Shown: positions 7,390-15,746, counted from the stretch's first letter. The stretch: 64,000 nucleotides of DNA from Marinobacter salicampi (GCF_011074795.1 NZ_JAAMPF010000016.1:62001-126000), one strand, 5' to 3'. Notes: generated from the letters alone by a model not told the origin. Translations and numbers: made by a program.

Positions 7390-8394
7390 ATGACTACTGA
7401 GATCAAAGATCTTGAAAAGCTGGTACTGGTTAATCTGGACATCGATATCTGGAGCGGCCAGGCCAAGCTACAAGCCTCCGATCTGAAACGGATTTCCGTT
7501 GAAGATCTCCCCCCCGAAAGTCTTGCTTCACTCGGCTCAAAGCGTCTCTGCAGTAAAGAACACCTCCGTGTGTTCTCAACACTCAAGACGCGAGCTGTTC
7601 GAGCGGTGTTGGACTTTGGCGAACCCTTCCTGGGCGGCTATGCCTATCCTGCAAGCCGGATCAGGGATTTGGAATCACAGCTGGCGGGTATTGAACTTGA
7701 GTACCAGGCTGAGAAAACTAAGTTCCTGAACATCTATGACCGTGCGGTAGGTGATTGGATCAGTGAAAACCCGGATTACGCCGATGCGATCCGAGCTGGG
7801 GCTCTGTCCCGAGAAGAAGTCAGTGAACGGCTGAACTTCGGTTTTCAGATCATTAATGTGTCACCGACCCAATCGACAGATGCCCAAGACCGGCTGAAAA
7901 AGTCAGTTCGCGGTGTTGGCGATGCGCTTGTTGATGAGATTGTGAAGAAAGCCAACGAGTTCTTTGAAAAGAGACTGGTGGGTAATGAGCAAGTCTCAAC
8001 GCAGACGCAAACCACGCTGAGAAACATGCGGGACAAAGTGTCCGGCATGGCATTTCTGAACGGCAACCTCGTCATCATGGAGCAGCTGCTCAACGAAATG
8101 TTGAAGGGGTACGAATCGCATCGCGGGAGCAAGCATGTGACTGGTGAGGATTACAATCGAATCCTGGCCGCCACGCTGATTCTGAGCGATCGCAACAAAC
8201 TTGAACGCTGTGCGAGTGGTGATTTGAGCCTCGAAGGGCTTCTCGAATCCATGTCGCAACGCAATGAGGAAGAAAAAGAACCTGAAGCCGAGGAGTCGGG
8301 TGATGACGCTCAAGCGGATAACGAACCGCCAGAGCAAGGCACTCAAGCAGCACCTGCTGCAGATTCCGAGGAAGAAGACGATTACTTCTTCTAA
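7390..8394 (+). CDS. DUF3150-like protein
   Basis: A 334-residue protein lying between the AAA+ and VWA genes, the place where DUF3150 proteins sit in SXT/IncC-type elements. It is largely alpha-helical, with a coiled-coil-like stretch at about residues 90-230, and ends in a Glu/Asp/Ala-rich tail of about 40 residues (EEKEPEAEESG and similar). I took the ATG at 7390 from the GAGGAG seven bases upstream. The family assignment rests on context and general sequence character, not on a motif I can verify. The function of DUF3150 is not established, to my knowledge. Confidence 0.65.
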   Translation: MTTEIKDLEKLVLVNLDIDIWSGQAKLQASDLKRISVEDLPPESLASLGSKRLCSKEHLRVFSTLKTRAVRAVLDFGEPFLGGYAYPASRIRDLESQLAGIELEYQAEKTKFLNIYDRAVGDWISENPDYADAIRAGALSREEVSERLNFGFQIINVSPTQSTDAQDRLKKSVRGVGDALVDEIVKKANEFFEKRLVGNEQVSTQTQTTLRNMRDKVSGMAFLNGNLVIMEQLLNEMLKGYESHRGSKHVTGEDYNRILAATLILSDRNKLERCASGDLSLEGLLESMSQRNEEEKEPEAEESGDDAQADNEPPEQGTQAAPAADSEEEDDYFF

Positions 8395-8398
8395 ACAA

Positions 8399-8450
8399 CC
8401 CTGAGGGGACGCGTTCTCCTCAGGGGGAGCGTGTCTCCGTTTCCTGGAGA
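8399..8450 (+). promoter_or_regulatory. Two-hairpin 5' leader of the VWA gene
   Basis: CCCTGAGGGG pairs with CTCAGGGGG arms, then TCTCC (8434-8438) pairs with GGAGA (8446-8450) at the Shine-Dalgarno sequence. Confidence 0.72.
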
Positions 8451-8456
8451 TGTGCC

Positions 8457-10367
8457 ATGCGTAACCACGGACAAGATCCGATCAGTCGCTCCATTCCTAT
8501 TGTCGCCACAGCTTATGCCCGGAAATTCGGGATCAAGATTGGTATCGGTGGGGGAGAGGCGTTTACAGACGGCGATCACATTCAGTTGCCGTCTATCCCA
8601 GAAGACTATCCCTACAAGGATGCCTTGTGGGGCTTTCTCGCACACGAAGCCTCTCATGTTCGTTATACGGACTTCGGCGTTGAAGCGCCGAATGACTACC
8701 ATCACTCGCTGATGAATAGTCTGGAGGACGGACGCATAGAGCTAAAGTTCATCCGGGAGTATCCGGGTGCAAAAGAAACTCTCGATGAAGCGCTCCGGTT
8801 ATTCGTGTTCCAAGGCAAGATGGAAAAGCCAGATGGCTCAGAACATCCTGCCCAGATCTTGTCAGCATACGTGCTGTACTGGGTCCGAAATCAGTGGCGC
8901 GGTCAGACCATACTGAATGACCAATATGCTGCTGCAGCTCAAGCCATGGACACCGTGTTCCCTGCGGATGTCTTGGCCAAACTCAACGTAATACTTGCTG
9001 GAGCTCCGAATCTTCAGAGCACGTCCGACGTGAAAGCGATGGTCGATACCATTCTTGAACTGTTCAAGGATGAAGCCCCTGAAGAACAGCCGGATGAAAA
9101 GCCGGATGAGAACGCGGAGAAACAACCTGAGAAAGGGGATTCAGATTCCAATGATCAGGATGGTGACAGCAAGGATTCCGGTAACGGTGATTCTGGAGAT
9201 GACCAGGACGACTCGAAATCTGGTTCCTCTGGTTCGAATTCGGATCAGAAGGGTGATGGTGAGAGTGGTCAAGATGGCCAAGGCGGTTCTTCAGGGGATA
9301 AATCTGAGTCAAACGATGGGCAGTCCGGCTCCTCCGGCGGGTCTGGCCAGAACGACAAAGACCAATCCTCACGAGACCAAAAGCCCGCTGATGGCTCAGG
9401 CGATCAGAATGGCCAGCAAAGTGCTGGCTCAGGGCAACCATCTGGTTCCGGCCAGGCCGGCCAACAGGGCGGTCCTGGATCAGGAGGTCAGAAGGGGCAG
9501 AATCTAAGGCTGGTTCAAGAGGGAACAGCTAAGCACGCAGCTCCGGATGTCTTTGGTGAAATCAAAGAAGATCTCCAAACCGTTGCTAAAGGAAACCCGA
9601 AGAAAAACGTGCTGCTACCTCCGGATGCTGTGCCTGTGGGTTCCCTCTCGGAAGCTCAGGCAAACGAGCTCGAAACTCGGGCCCGCAGCACCACGGTCGC
9701 TCTTCGAAAGCAGCTGATGGCCCTTGTCCAATCCAAGGATAAGGTTCAGAAGCGCTACGACAAGCAGGGGCTGAAGGTAGCATCGAATCGCTTATCTGGC
9801 GTTACAGGCGGTGATTTCCGGATCTTCCGTCGGGAAAAGCGTACGAAAAAGGTGAATACCGCCGTTCATGTTCTGCTTGATGCCTCAGGCAGTATGAGAG
9901 GAGAGGAAATCATCGTCGCCAACGAAGCTGCGTTGGCGATTGCGCAAGCGCTAGAAGCGATACCACGCGTTTCAGTGGCAGTAACAGCGTTTCAAGGTGG
10001 GGTGGCAAGCCCGGTCTTCGAAATGCTGAAACACAACCAGACCGCCCGCGCTAATGCAGGTCGGTTTGCGGTTGGAGCAAGTGGAGGCACGCCGTTAGCT
10101 CCCGCGCTCTGGCACGCAGCCCGCGATCTTTGCAGTCGCAGAGAAGAGCGGAAAATTGTGATGGTGATAACTGATGGGATGCCGGCCATGCCGGATGAAA
10201 CCAAACACGTTATTTCTCTCATGCAGCGTAGTGGGTATGAAGTGGTTGGCGTCGGCATTGGAACCAATATTGTCGGCAGCTTCATTTCAGATCATTGCGT
10301 TATCCAAAATGCTAGCGATCTCAAGCACAGTCTATTCGATATCTTTCGGAAAAAACTGGCCGCTTGA
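8457..10367 (+). CDS. CobT-like VWA-domain protein
   Basis: A 636-residue protein with three parts. The N-terminal 200 residues include HEASH (63-67), an HExxH zinc-protease-like motif also present in CobT-type proteins. Residues of about 200-345 are a low-complexity Asp/Ser/Gly/Gln/Lys-rich linker. The C-terminus is a von Willebrand A domain with the metal-ion site DASGS (about 475-479), GGTPLAPAL and a later TDGMP. Family knowledge: VWA partners of MoxR/CobS ATPases act with them as chelatase- or remodelling-type machines. Together with the genes at 3784 and 7390 it probably forms such a complex. Whether HEASH is catalytic is not known from sequence alone. Confidence 0.88.
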   Translation: MRNHGQDPISRSIPIVATAYARKFGIKIGIGGGEAFTDGDHIQLPSIPEDYPYKDALWGFLAHEASHVRYTDFGVEAPNDYHHSLMNSLEDGRIELKFIREYPGAKETLDEALRLFVFQGKMEKPDGSEHPAQILSAYVLYWVRNQWRGQTILNDQYAAAAQAMDTVFPADVLAKLNVILAGAPNLQSTSDVKAMVDTILELFKDEAPEEQPDEKPDENAEKQPEKGDSDSNDQDGDSKDSGNGDSGDDQDDSKSGSSGSNSDQKGDGESGQDGQGGSSGDKSESNDGQSGSSGGSGQNDKDQSSRDQKPADGSGDQNGQQSAGSGQPSGSGQAGQQGGPGSGGQKGQNLRLVQEGTAKHAAPDVFGEIKEDLQTVAKGNPKKNVLLPPDAVPVGSLSEAQANELETRARSTTVALRKQLMALVQSKDKVQKRYDKQGLKVASNRLSGVTGGDFRIFRREKRTKKVNTAVHVLLDASGSMRGEEIIVANEAALAIAQALEAIPRVSVAVTAFQGGVASPVFEMLKHNQTARANAGRFAVGASGGTPLAPALWHAARDLCSRREERKIVMVITDGMPAMPDETKHVISLMQRSGYEVVGVGIGTNIVGSFISDHCVIQNASDLKHSLFDIFRKKLAA

Positions 10368-10378
10368 ACCTGGCTTTT

Positions 10379-10434
10379 CCCTGTGGGGGTGCATTCCCCC
10401 GCAGGGGAAGTGCGCCTCCTCTGCCTATGAGGAG
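10379..10434 (+). promoter_or_regulatory. Two-hairpin 5' leader of the gene at 10442
   Basis: CCCTGTGGGGG pairs with CCCCCGCAGGGG, then CTCCTC (10416-10421) pairs with GAGGAG (10429-10434), the Shine-Dalgarno sequence. Confidence 0.75.
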
Positions 10435-10441
10435 TTATGTA

Positions 10442-10810
10442 ATGGGCGCACAAAGCCGGATTGAGAGCAGCGATGCTCAACTATCCTTCGAAATGACGCA
10501 CCTGATGGAGCTTCAAAAGCCCGCCAGGTGGACGGAAGCCAATGTAGAGATGCTTCGTTCCAAATTGCTCGTGACGACCGTTCGAGAAATCGCCGATCGG
10601 CGAACCTCGAAAAGGGTTGTTACGGAAGTTTGGGACTGGATTCTCTCGGATGATGTTCATCCGTTCTCTTTCCGAGTCTGCTGTGAGTCCTCTGATCTGG
10701 ACCCACTGAAGATGAGGGAGGCACTTACTTCGCTGTACCGGACGCTCTCGCGTCGGGATCTGGCGGTTAAAGTGGACCTTGAAGCAATGCTAAAGGTCGC
10801 GAGCGCATAA
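10442..10810 (+). CDS. Unknown 122-aa protein
   Basis: A 122-residue soluble protein. I chose the ATG at 10442 because it is eight bases after GAGGAG; the longer frame from 10364 runs through both leader hairpins. The core contains VWDWILSDDVHPFSFRVCCE followed by LDPLKMREAL, a pattern I associate with small phage and ICE proteins whose function is not established. It follows the VWA gene by 74 bases. Confidence 0.7.
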   Translation: MGAQSRIESSDAQLSFEMTHLMELQKPARWTEANVEMLRSKLLVTTVREIADRRTSKRVVTEVWDWILSDDVHPFSFRVCCESSDLDPLKMREALTSLYRTLSRRDLAVKVDLEAMLKVASA

Positions 10811-10816
10811 ACTAAA

Positions 10817-10848
10817 ACCCAACGGGGGTCACGATCCCCGCTGGGGGA
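10817..10848 (+). promoter_or_regulatory. Orphan leader hairpin with no gene
   Basis: A hairpin like hairpin 1 of the recurrent leader (CCCAACGGGGG with CCCCGCTGGGGG) is followed by a CCTC and a T-run, but no GAGG arm or start codon follows. It may be a leftover of a deleted gene or act as a terminator before ssb. Confidence 0.5.
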
Positions 10849-10976
10849 TCGGCCTCTTCAATTTTTTAACGGCTACTTTCCATTTTTCCTGGGAAGCCGT
10901 CACTAAACTAACCCAAAGCTAAGGGCTATGCTGAACTCAGGTTCAGGAGGCCTCATTGATTTCAAAGGAGAAAATT

Positions 10977-11441
10977 ATGTCTCGTGGTACCGTTAATCAA
11001 GTAACTCTCATCGGTAATGTTGGCCAAGATCCGGAACCGCGTTCAACGCCAAACGGAACCCAGATCGTGAATCTGAACCTGGCCACCGACGACAGTTATA
11101 AAGATCGGCAGACCGGGCAAATGGTCCCTCAAACTGACTGGCACCGTGTGGTGCTGATCGGAAAAGTTGCGGAAGTTGCAGGCCAGTATGTGCGCAAAGG
11201 GCAGAAGCTCTACGTGCAGGGCAAGCTAAAGACTCGCAAATACCAAAAGGACGGCATTGAACGTTTTACCACTGAGATCGTCGTTGATATGCAAGGCACG
11301 ATGGAAATGCTCGGTGACAGTTCTGGCCAGGCGCGTCAATCGCAGGCGGAGCCAAAACAACAGGCACGTCAGCCCCAGCAACAGTCGCAGCCAACAAGCG
11401 CTGATAATGGGGCACCACCGGATGATGATTTCCCCTTCTGA
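10977..11441 (+). CDS. ssb: Single-stranded DNA-binding protein SSB
   Basis: A 154-residue SSB. The OB fold spans residues 1-110 with the typical beginning [20 protein letters not shown] and [14 protein letters not shown], then a Gln/Pro-rich linker, and it ends in the acidic tip DDDFPF used to recruit partner proteins. I chose the ATG at 10977, eight bases from AAAGGAG; a TTG at 10956 in frame is less likely. It probably has its own promoter in 10860-10960, and it supplies the ssDNA-binding part of the bet/exonuclease recombination set. Confidence 0.95.
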   Translation: MSRGTVNQVTLIGNVGQDPEPRSTPNGTQIVNLNLATDDSYKDRQTGQMVPQTDWHRVVLIGKVAEVAGQYVRKGQKLYVQGKLKTRKYQKDGIERFTTEIVVDMQGTMEMLGDSSGQARQSQAEPKQQARQPQQQSQPTSADNGAPPDDDFPF

Positions 11442-11484
11442 AAAATGAAAGGCATCGTCTCGGACTGATTTGCCGAAGCTGTAA

Positions 11485-11504
11485 GGCATGGGGTAGCCCA
11501 TGCC
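11485..11504 (+). terminator. Hairpin after ssb
   Basis: A perfect GGCATGGG/CCCATGCC stem with a TAG-type loop lies 44 bases after the ssb stop. There is only a short T-rich sequence after it, so it may be a weak terminator or an mRNA-end stabiliser. Confidence 0.45.
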
Positions 11505-11517
11505 GCATCCTTATAAC

Positions 11518-11574
11518 CCAACGGGGTATCTTGCCCCGTTGGGGCATAGGTACCTCGTCAACGTGTAGAGGTAC
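11518..11574 (+). promoter_or_regulatory. Two-hairpin 5' leader of the gene at 11577
   Basis: CCCAACGGGG pairs with CCCCGTTGGGG, then GTACCTC (11550-11556) pairs with GAGGTAC (11568-11574). The second 3' arm ends two bases before the ATG. Confidence 0.75.
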
Positions 11575-11576
11575 TT

Positions 11577-11789
11577 ATGAAAACAGTCAGTGCAATCTGT
11601 ATTGCCATCGGTCTTTTGGTGATGTTCATGGCTCTTGGAGTCGATGTTGAGCAGCCGAATGCCGTTATGACAATCGCAGGACTTCTTGCCGGAGGGTACG
11701 CGCTCTCGGCGGTTGGTAAGGCCCTTTCAGGCCCCATCCGTCCGCCCCTTGATGAATTTCATCGGGAGGCTGAGCCGTGGACCCTGTGA
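11577..11789 (+). CDS. Small two-helix membrane protein
   Basis: A 70-residue protein with two hydrophobic helices (about residues 4-21 and 29-48) and a hydrophilic C-terminal tail. It is the first gene of a tightly packed three-gene unit: its last 13 bases overlap the start of the next gene. No family is recognised. Confidence 0.68.
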   Translation: MKTVSAICIAIGLLVMFMALGVDVEQPNAVMTIAGLLAGGYALSAVGKALSGPIRPPLDEFHREAEPWTL

Positions 11790-12043
11790 CCCAATCAATA
11801 AGCTTTCACTGCCATGCGGCGATACTCAAGGTCGAAAAAGATCTGGATAGACGCTGCTTCAAAGGCAAGCGGCTGACTGAAGAAGATAAGCGCGACGTCC
11901 TTCTGGTCCGAGCGTACCGACTTGGTCAGCAGTTTAAGCACTACGGAGACAATCCATTTGCTGAATGGCATCACCCGCTTTCTCAGAAGCTCAGTGAGAG
12001 CTTTTTGCTGGGAGCCGGGGAAATGTCTAAAGCAGTCGCATAG
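11777..12043 (+). CDS. Unknown 88-aa protein
   Basis: It starts at a GTG at 11777 that overlaps the previous gene's end, with GGGAGG six bases upstream, so the two are translationally coupled. The protein is small, mixed-charge and soluble, and contains FAEWHHPLSQKL. No family is recognised. Confidence 0.65.
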   Translation: MDPVTQSISFHCHAAILKVEKDLDRRCFKGKRLTEEDKRDVLLVRAYRLGQQFKHYGDNPFAEWHHPLSQKLSESFLLGAGEMSKAVA

Positions 12044-12053
12044 GAGTGATGAG

Positions 12054-12251
12054 ATGTTCAGATACAGTGAAGTCGTCATCACCTGCGAAGGGCTTGGCGA
12101 GTTGATTCTCTTCCGGACGGTGTACGCCTATAAGGCTCAAACTTTCAAGCGTGAAACGCGTGGGAAGATGATCTTTGGGGCGAAACCGAGTCTGAGAGAA
12201 GTGATCTCCAGTCGTCCTAAGAGGACTGGGGTATTGCAAGAAGCACTATGA
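12054..12251 (+). CDS. Unknown 65-aa protein
   Basis: I chose the ATG at 12054 because AGGAG lies a few bases upstream and it is ten bases after the previous stop. The protein begins MFRYSEVVITCEG and is basic in its second half. No family is recognised. It ends the operon that starts at 11577, and a hairpin follows at 12250. Confidence 0.62.
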   Translation: MFRYSEVVITCEGLGELILFRTVYAYKAQTFKRETRGKMIFGAKPSLREVISSRPKRTGVLQEAL

Positions 12252-12278
12252 GAGTCGGCCTTCGGGCCGCTCTCTTTC
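12250..12278 (+). terminator. Probable rho-independent terminator
   Basis: A GAGAG..CGGCC-TTCG-GGCCG..CTCTC hairpin is followed by a T/C-rich tract directly after the stop at 12251. Confidence 0.65.
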
Positions 12279-12315
12279 TCAAAGTCATTCCTTGAGTGAT
12301 TTTCAGAAAGAGAGA

Positions 12316-12376
12316 TTTTGTGCCACTGGCACGAATCGGGCAGCTGACCCGACCATCCTGGTAAGTGCAGCACTTC
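12316..12376 (+). ncRNA. CAGCTG-loop structured leader element, copy D
   Basis: A shorter form of the element: GTGCC/GGCAC stem, CGGG-CAGCTGA-CCCG stem, ACCA-TCC-TGGT stem, then AAGTGCAGCA. The stems differ in sequence from copies A to C but keep pairing, and the CAGCTG loop is unchanged. Confidence 0.6.
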
Positions 12377-12381
12377 AAAAA

Positions 12382-12437
12382 CCCATCAGGGGTGACCTAT
12401 CCCTGGTGGGGAGGTTGCCTCTCTAATCCTTAGGGAG
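12382..12437 (+). promoter_or_regulatory. Two-hairpin 5' leader of the gene at 12444
   Basis: CCCATCAGGG pairs with CCCTGGTGGG, then a weaker TCTC..GGGAGA pair covers the Shine-Dalgarno sequence. Confidence 0.6.
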
Positions 12438-12443
12438 AACACC

Positions 12444-12926
12444 ATGAGCACAACTCAACTTGAGACCAACGTCAGCATTCGATGGTGGCCTGCCGCTGGG
12501 CAGACTGAAATCAATGCGTCGGACAAAGATTCCCTGCACGAATACGCTATGGATCATGTTAATAGCTCGCTCTCTTGCGGCTTTCGTGAGGGGCATCTGT
12601 CATTAGGCCTGCTAGTGGGCCCGGATTTGGACCAACGTTCTTATCGCGGCTACTGGCAATACTCCGAAGACCAGCCTTCAGCGAAGGTTTACGATTTGCC
12701 TTTCGGCATTCGCATACAAACCACTACCGATGGTGCAAGCCAGATTTCATCAACCCTTTCCGAGCAATTTACGCTTGATGGGAACCTGGATGAGAAGGGC
12801 AAGGCTTATGCCGATGCTCTGGAGGCTCTGCTTGTGTCATTAGCTTGTGCCGGCGTTGATCTTGATAACCCCAAGGTCAATTCCGCCCTGAAAACAGCTG
12901 TAGAGCAGATCGCCCAGCACGCCTGA
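12444..12926 (+). CDS. Unknown 160-aa protein
   Basis: A 160-residue soluble acidic protein with no motif I recognise. It includes SIRWWPAAGQTEIN near the N-terminus and a helical C-terminus. The ATG at 12444 follows AGGGAG at good spacing. It is followed after 13 bases by the gene at 12940, with which it is probably co-transcribed. Confidence 0.68.
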   Translation: MSTTQLETNVSIRWWPAAGQTEINASDKDSLHEYAMDHVNSSLSCGFREGHLSLGLLVGPDLDQRSYRGYWQYSEDQPSAKVYDLPFGIRIQTTTDGASQISSTLSEQFTLDGNLDEKGKAYADALEALLVSLACAGVDLDNPKVNSALKTAVEQIAQHA

Positions 12927-12939
12927 GGAGTCGATTGAG

Positions 12940-13185
12940 ATGGAAATTGAAACTCAAGTCAGCCCTCAGCGCCTCAAGATTGAGGATGCTGGCGGAGTCT
13001 GGGGATATGTGTATTGCATGTTTCGGGCCTGGCGCGGAGAGCATTACATGGATATTGAGCGCCGTGTAATTGTTCGCAAAGACTTTGAAGACTGGCGCGA
13101 CTGTTTCGATGCAGAGTGCCGTGACCTGAAGAGTGAACCTTACGGATACGACAACGCTGAATTCGTGTCTATCTGTCAGGCCTAA
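12940..13185 (+). CDS. Unknown 81-aa protein
   Basis: A small soluble protein with several aromatic residues (GVWGYVYCMFRAW) and a basic middle. TGAGGAG upstream overlaps the end of the previous gene and supports the ATG at 12940. No family is recognised. Confidence 0.62.
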   Translation: MEIETQVSPQRLKIEDAGGVWGYVYCMFRAWRGEHYMDIERRVIVRKDFEDWRDCFDAECRDLKSEPYGYDNAEFVSICQA

Positions 13186-13193
13186 AACCTAAA

Positions 13194-13247
13194 CCCATGC
13201 GGGTGCTATGCACCCGCTGGGGCGTAGCACCTGCCTATCTGGAGGTG
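13194..13247 (+). promoter_or_regulatory. Two-hairpin 5' leader of the PP-loop gene at 13251
   Basis: CCCATGCGGGTG pairs with CACCCGCTGGGG, then CACCT (13228-13232) pairs with AGGTG (13243-13247), which overlaps the Shine-Dalgarno sequence GGAGGTG. Confidence 0.72.
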
Positions 13248-13250
13248 TAT

Positions 13251-14279
13251 ATGCAAACCAATCAAATCGCTCTTTTCGATGTCACTGACTTCGAGGATGA
13301 GATCGTAGAGAAGCCGGATCTGGATTCCTACGATTACGTGCTGGTGATGATGTCAGGCGGCAAGGATGGCCTGGCGTGTCTGCTCAACCTGATTGAAGAG
13401 GGGGTTCCGCTCTCTAAAATCGAAATGTGGCATCACTCGGTCGACGGTAAGGGTAATACCAACCCGTTATTCGATTGGCCAATCACCGAAAGCTACTGCG
13501 AAAAACTCGCAGAGGCGATCGGAATTCCCATTTATTTTAGCTGGAAATCTGGCGGTATAGAGTTGGAGATGCTTCGTGAGAATGCTCTGACACAGCCCAC
13601 TTACTTTGAGACTCCCGATGGGACTTTCAAAGCGGGAGGGCTAACCGGGAAGAAAGCTACACGGCGCAAATTCCCACAGCTGTCCGCCAATCTCAGCACT
13701 CGTTGGTGCAGTTCGTACCTTAAAATCGATCCTGCTAGCAAGTCGCTGACGGGACAAACCCGCTTCGCTCACAAGCGCACTTTGTTTGTAACTGGCGAAA
13801 GGGCTGAAGAAAGCCCGGCTCGGGCGCGTTATAAAACGTTCGAGCCGCACCGCACAGACCGCCGTCATGGCCGGTCCAAGCGCCACGTTGATCACTACCG
13901 CCCCGTTCACGCGTGGAAGGAGTTTGAGATCTGGGAAATCATCCAGCGACATCGGATTAACGTCCATCCAGCTTACAAGCTGGGCTGGGGCCGGTTGAGC
14001 TGTATGACCTGTATCTTCGGATCAGCGGCGCAATGGGCAAGTGTGAAGGCCATCGATCCCGATCGGTTTGAGCGCATTGCCAACTATGAGGATGAGTTCG
14101 GAGTCACCATTCATCGGACTGAGACTGTCAGAGATCGAGCGGCTAAGGCACTGCCTTATGAGTCGTTAGATCAAAGCCAGATCGAGGCCGCGTTAAGCCT
14201 GGAGTACAAGGAGCCCATTTTTGTGGACGACTGGACCCTCCCGGCCGGCGCATTCGGTGAAAGTAACGGCCCGACATAA
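13251..14279 (+). CDS. PAPS reductase-like PP-loop protein
   Basis: A 342-residue protein of the phosphoadenosine-phosphosulfate reductase/adenine-nucleotide alpha-hydrolase superfamily. The PP-loop is SGGKDG at residues 35-40, a second conserved patch is GERAEESPAR at 182-191, and cysteines C153, C251 and C254 (in RWCS and SCMTC) could bind a metal or an Fe-S cluster. I chose the ATG at 13251 by the GGAGGTG upstream. Family knowledge: such enzymes adenylylate or activate a substrate with ATP, and mobile-element versions may act on nucleic acid or sulfur transfer. The substrate is not evident. A second, DndC-like member is at 20305. Confidence 0.82.
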   Translation: MQTNQIALFDVTDFEDEIVEKPDLDSYDYVLVMMSGGKDGLACLLNLIEEGVPLSKIEMWHHSVDGKGNTNPLFDWPITESYCEKLAEAIGIPIYFSWKSGGIELEMLRENALTQPTYFETPDGTFKAGGLTGKKATRRKFPQLSANLSTRWCSSYLKIDPASKSLTGQTRFAHKRTLFVTGERAEESPARARYKTFEPHRTDRRHGRSKRHVDHYRPVHAWKEFEIWEIIQRHRINVHPAYKLGWGRLSCMTCIFGSAAQWASVKAIDPDRFERIANYEDEFGVTIHRTETVRDRAAKALPYESLDQSQIEAALSLEYKEPIFVDDWTLPAGAFGESNGPT

Positions 14280-14344
14280 ACCCCCACCAGGTGCCACCCG
14301 GCACCTGAGACACCCACCTAGCACCATTACTGGAGGAATTCGGT

Positions 14345-14575
14345 ATGTGCGATGAAGACGAAGCGGATCTGTTCGAGAGCCCCGAGCTGTTGCCTGATGA
14401 CATGCAAGCACTCATTGAGCATTACAGCCGGGAGATAGAAAACAGAGACCCTTACGAGGTTTGCCGGGAATTCCTGGCAGATGCTCAACAACGTGGTTAC
14501 ACGTTCGAATATGGGCTGGATGGGCAACCATACGGTCTTTGTCGAATGGTAGACACAAAACCCACCAGATCTTGA
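14345..14575 (+). CDS. Unknown 76-aa acidic protein
   Basis: It begins MCDEDEADLFES and is acidic throughout, ending in a short basic tail. TGGAGG ten bases upstream supports the ATG at 14345. The preceding 60 bases are CA/CC-rich with a GGTGCC/GGCACC hairpin at about 14289-14306. No family is recognised. Confidence 0.62.
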   Translation: MCDEDEADLFESPELLPDDMQALIEHYSREIENRDPYEVCREFLADAQQRGYTFEYGLDGQPYGLCRMVDTKPTRS

Positions 14576-14614
14576 GTGCTCCGGCGCTTGAATCTGTCAA
14601 CTACAGGTGAATGT

Positions 14615-14707
14615 ATGGGAATTTCCGCTGAGGCGATTAACGCCTTTGTTCAGTTTGCCCCTTTGGCGATCGGACTGGTTCTGATGTGGCCAAAGCGCCA
14701 TTCATAA
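14615..14707 (+). CDS. 30-aa membrane peptide
   Basis: A very short gene with one hydrophobic helix of about 20 residues (FVQFAPLAIGLVLMW) and a basic tail PKRHS. ACAGGTGA upstream gives a plausible ribosome binding site. It is similar in design to the peptides at 3584 and 16394. Confidence 0.42.
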   Translation: MGISAEAINAFVQFAPLAIGLVLMWPKRHS

Positions 14708-14766
14708 CACGAAAACCAACACTCAAGAGCGTCCGGAAGGGCGCTCAATAACTCAAGGAGTTCAGC

Positions 14767-15117
14767 ATGATCGAGAAAGTTTTGAATCGCGGCCTGGAGA
14801 AACACTACGGGCTGCACGTTCAACTTAACGCGCCAGAGTTTTTCCAGAGGAAAGACTTCTTGCATTACATCGAGAACCAGGTGGTTTTCTCTTGGCATCA
14901 GCCTGGTGAAAACCCCAACGAATGGTCCGATGTCGCGGTCCTGGTTGAGCCCAATCTCGCGGGAGAGGGTAGTAGCTCGGACATGCCGGAAGATATCTGG
15001 GAGACGATTCTGGCCACGCTCAGATCGAGGTTTGGCCCGGAAGGTGATGGCATTCCACCCCGTGCGAGGAATCGGCATATCGTGGTGCGCCTTACTAACC
15101 TGGAAACACAGGAATAG
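14767..15117 (+). CDS. Unknown 116-aa protein
   Basis: A 116-residue soluble protein with alternating charged and aromatic residues. AAGGAG upstream supports the ATG at 14767. No motif is recognised. Confidence 0.62.
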   Translation: MIEKVLNRGLEKHYGLHVQLNAPEFFQRKDFLHYIENQVVFSWHQPGENPNEWSDVAVLVEPNLAGEGSSSDMPEDIWETILATLRSRFGPEGDGIPPRARNRHIVVRLTNLETQE

Positions 15118-15243
15118 TGATCGCCCTGGTACCGAAACATCAATAACCGATCCAGTCATTAAGCTGGCGGAATTTTTTAATGCCCCGCGTTCAATTTGGT
15201 CTCCGGACTGGGTGGTTCGCTCAACAACAGAAGGGGAATAATC

Positions 15244-15738
15244 ATGGCTTTGCTTACTTTCAAAATGAGTGATGTGGCGCGTCTGGCTGAAGAGCTAAAC
15301 GAGGCTCCTGGGTTCTCCGCGACAATGGATCAACTCTTTGACCCTGAGAAACATGAGGGCGGAGTAGTTCTCGACGCCGAGGGGCGCACAGCGGCTCAGG
15401 TTGAAGAAGCTGGCGGACTCTTTTGGCCATCGGCGAAGAACATTCGCGTAGATGCGCTTGAGCGCTGCTTTCAACTCGTCGGTGATCGTGGGGTTTACCT
15501 GATCACCAATGCCAAATTCGAAGGTGATTCGACACCTGCTTCACGCGGTACCGTGGCTTATGCCAACGGCTGCAATCCCGAAGTGGATGAGGATTACTAC
15601 GAAAATAAGGTAGCTCTGTTCGGCGGTGATGATGGGACGGTAACCATCCCGTACCAGTGGTATGTCTTAGCCAAAGAGAAGGGCAAAAGGGTGTTCAAGA
15701 TCAAGCTCTCTTCCAGCAGTGTAAGTTTGGTGATGTGA
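15244..15738 (+). CDS. DUF3085-like protein
   Basis: A 164-residue protein. The pattern of an N-terminal LTFKMSDVARLAEE, a central GVYLITNAKF, and GTVAYANGCNP followed by a KVALFGGDDGTV segment matches my memory of DUF3085 proteins of integrative elements, whose function is not known. I chose the ATG at 15244 over the upstream 15196 start because GGGGAATA precedes it. It is followed by a strong hairpin at 15747. Confidence 0.7.
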   Translation: MALLTFKMSDVARLAEELNEAPGFSATMDQLFDPEKHEGGVVLDAEGRTAAQVEEAGGLFWPSAKNIRVDALERCFQLVGDRGVYLITNAKFEGDSTPASRGTVAYANGCNPEVDEDYYENKVALFGGDDGTVTIPYQWYVLAKEKGKRVFKIKLSSSSVSLVM

Positions 15739-15746
15739 CCACAAAC

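Noticed and set aside
3784..10367. Cobalt chelatase (cobalamin synthesis) reading of the CobS/CobT-like genes
   Set aside because: No other cobalamin gene is nearby, and the surroundings are recombination genes, so only the fold similarity is claimed.
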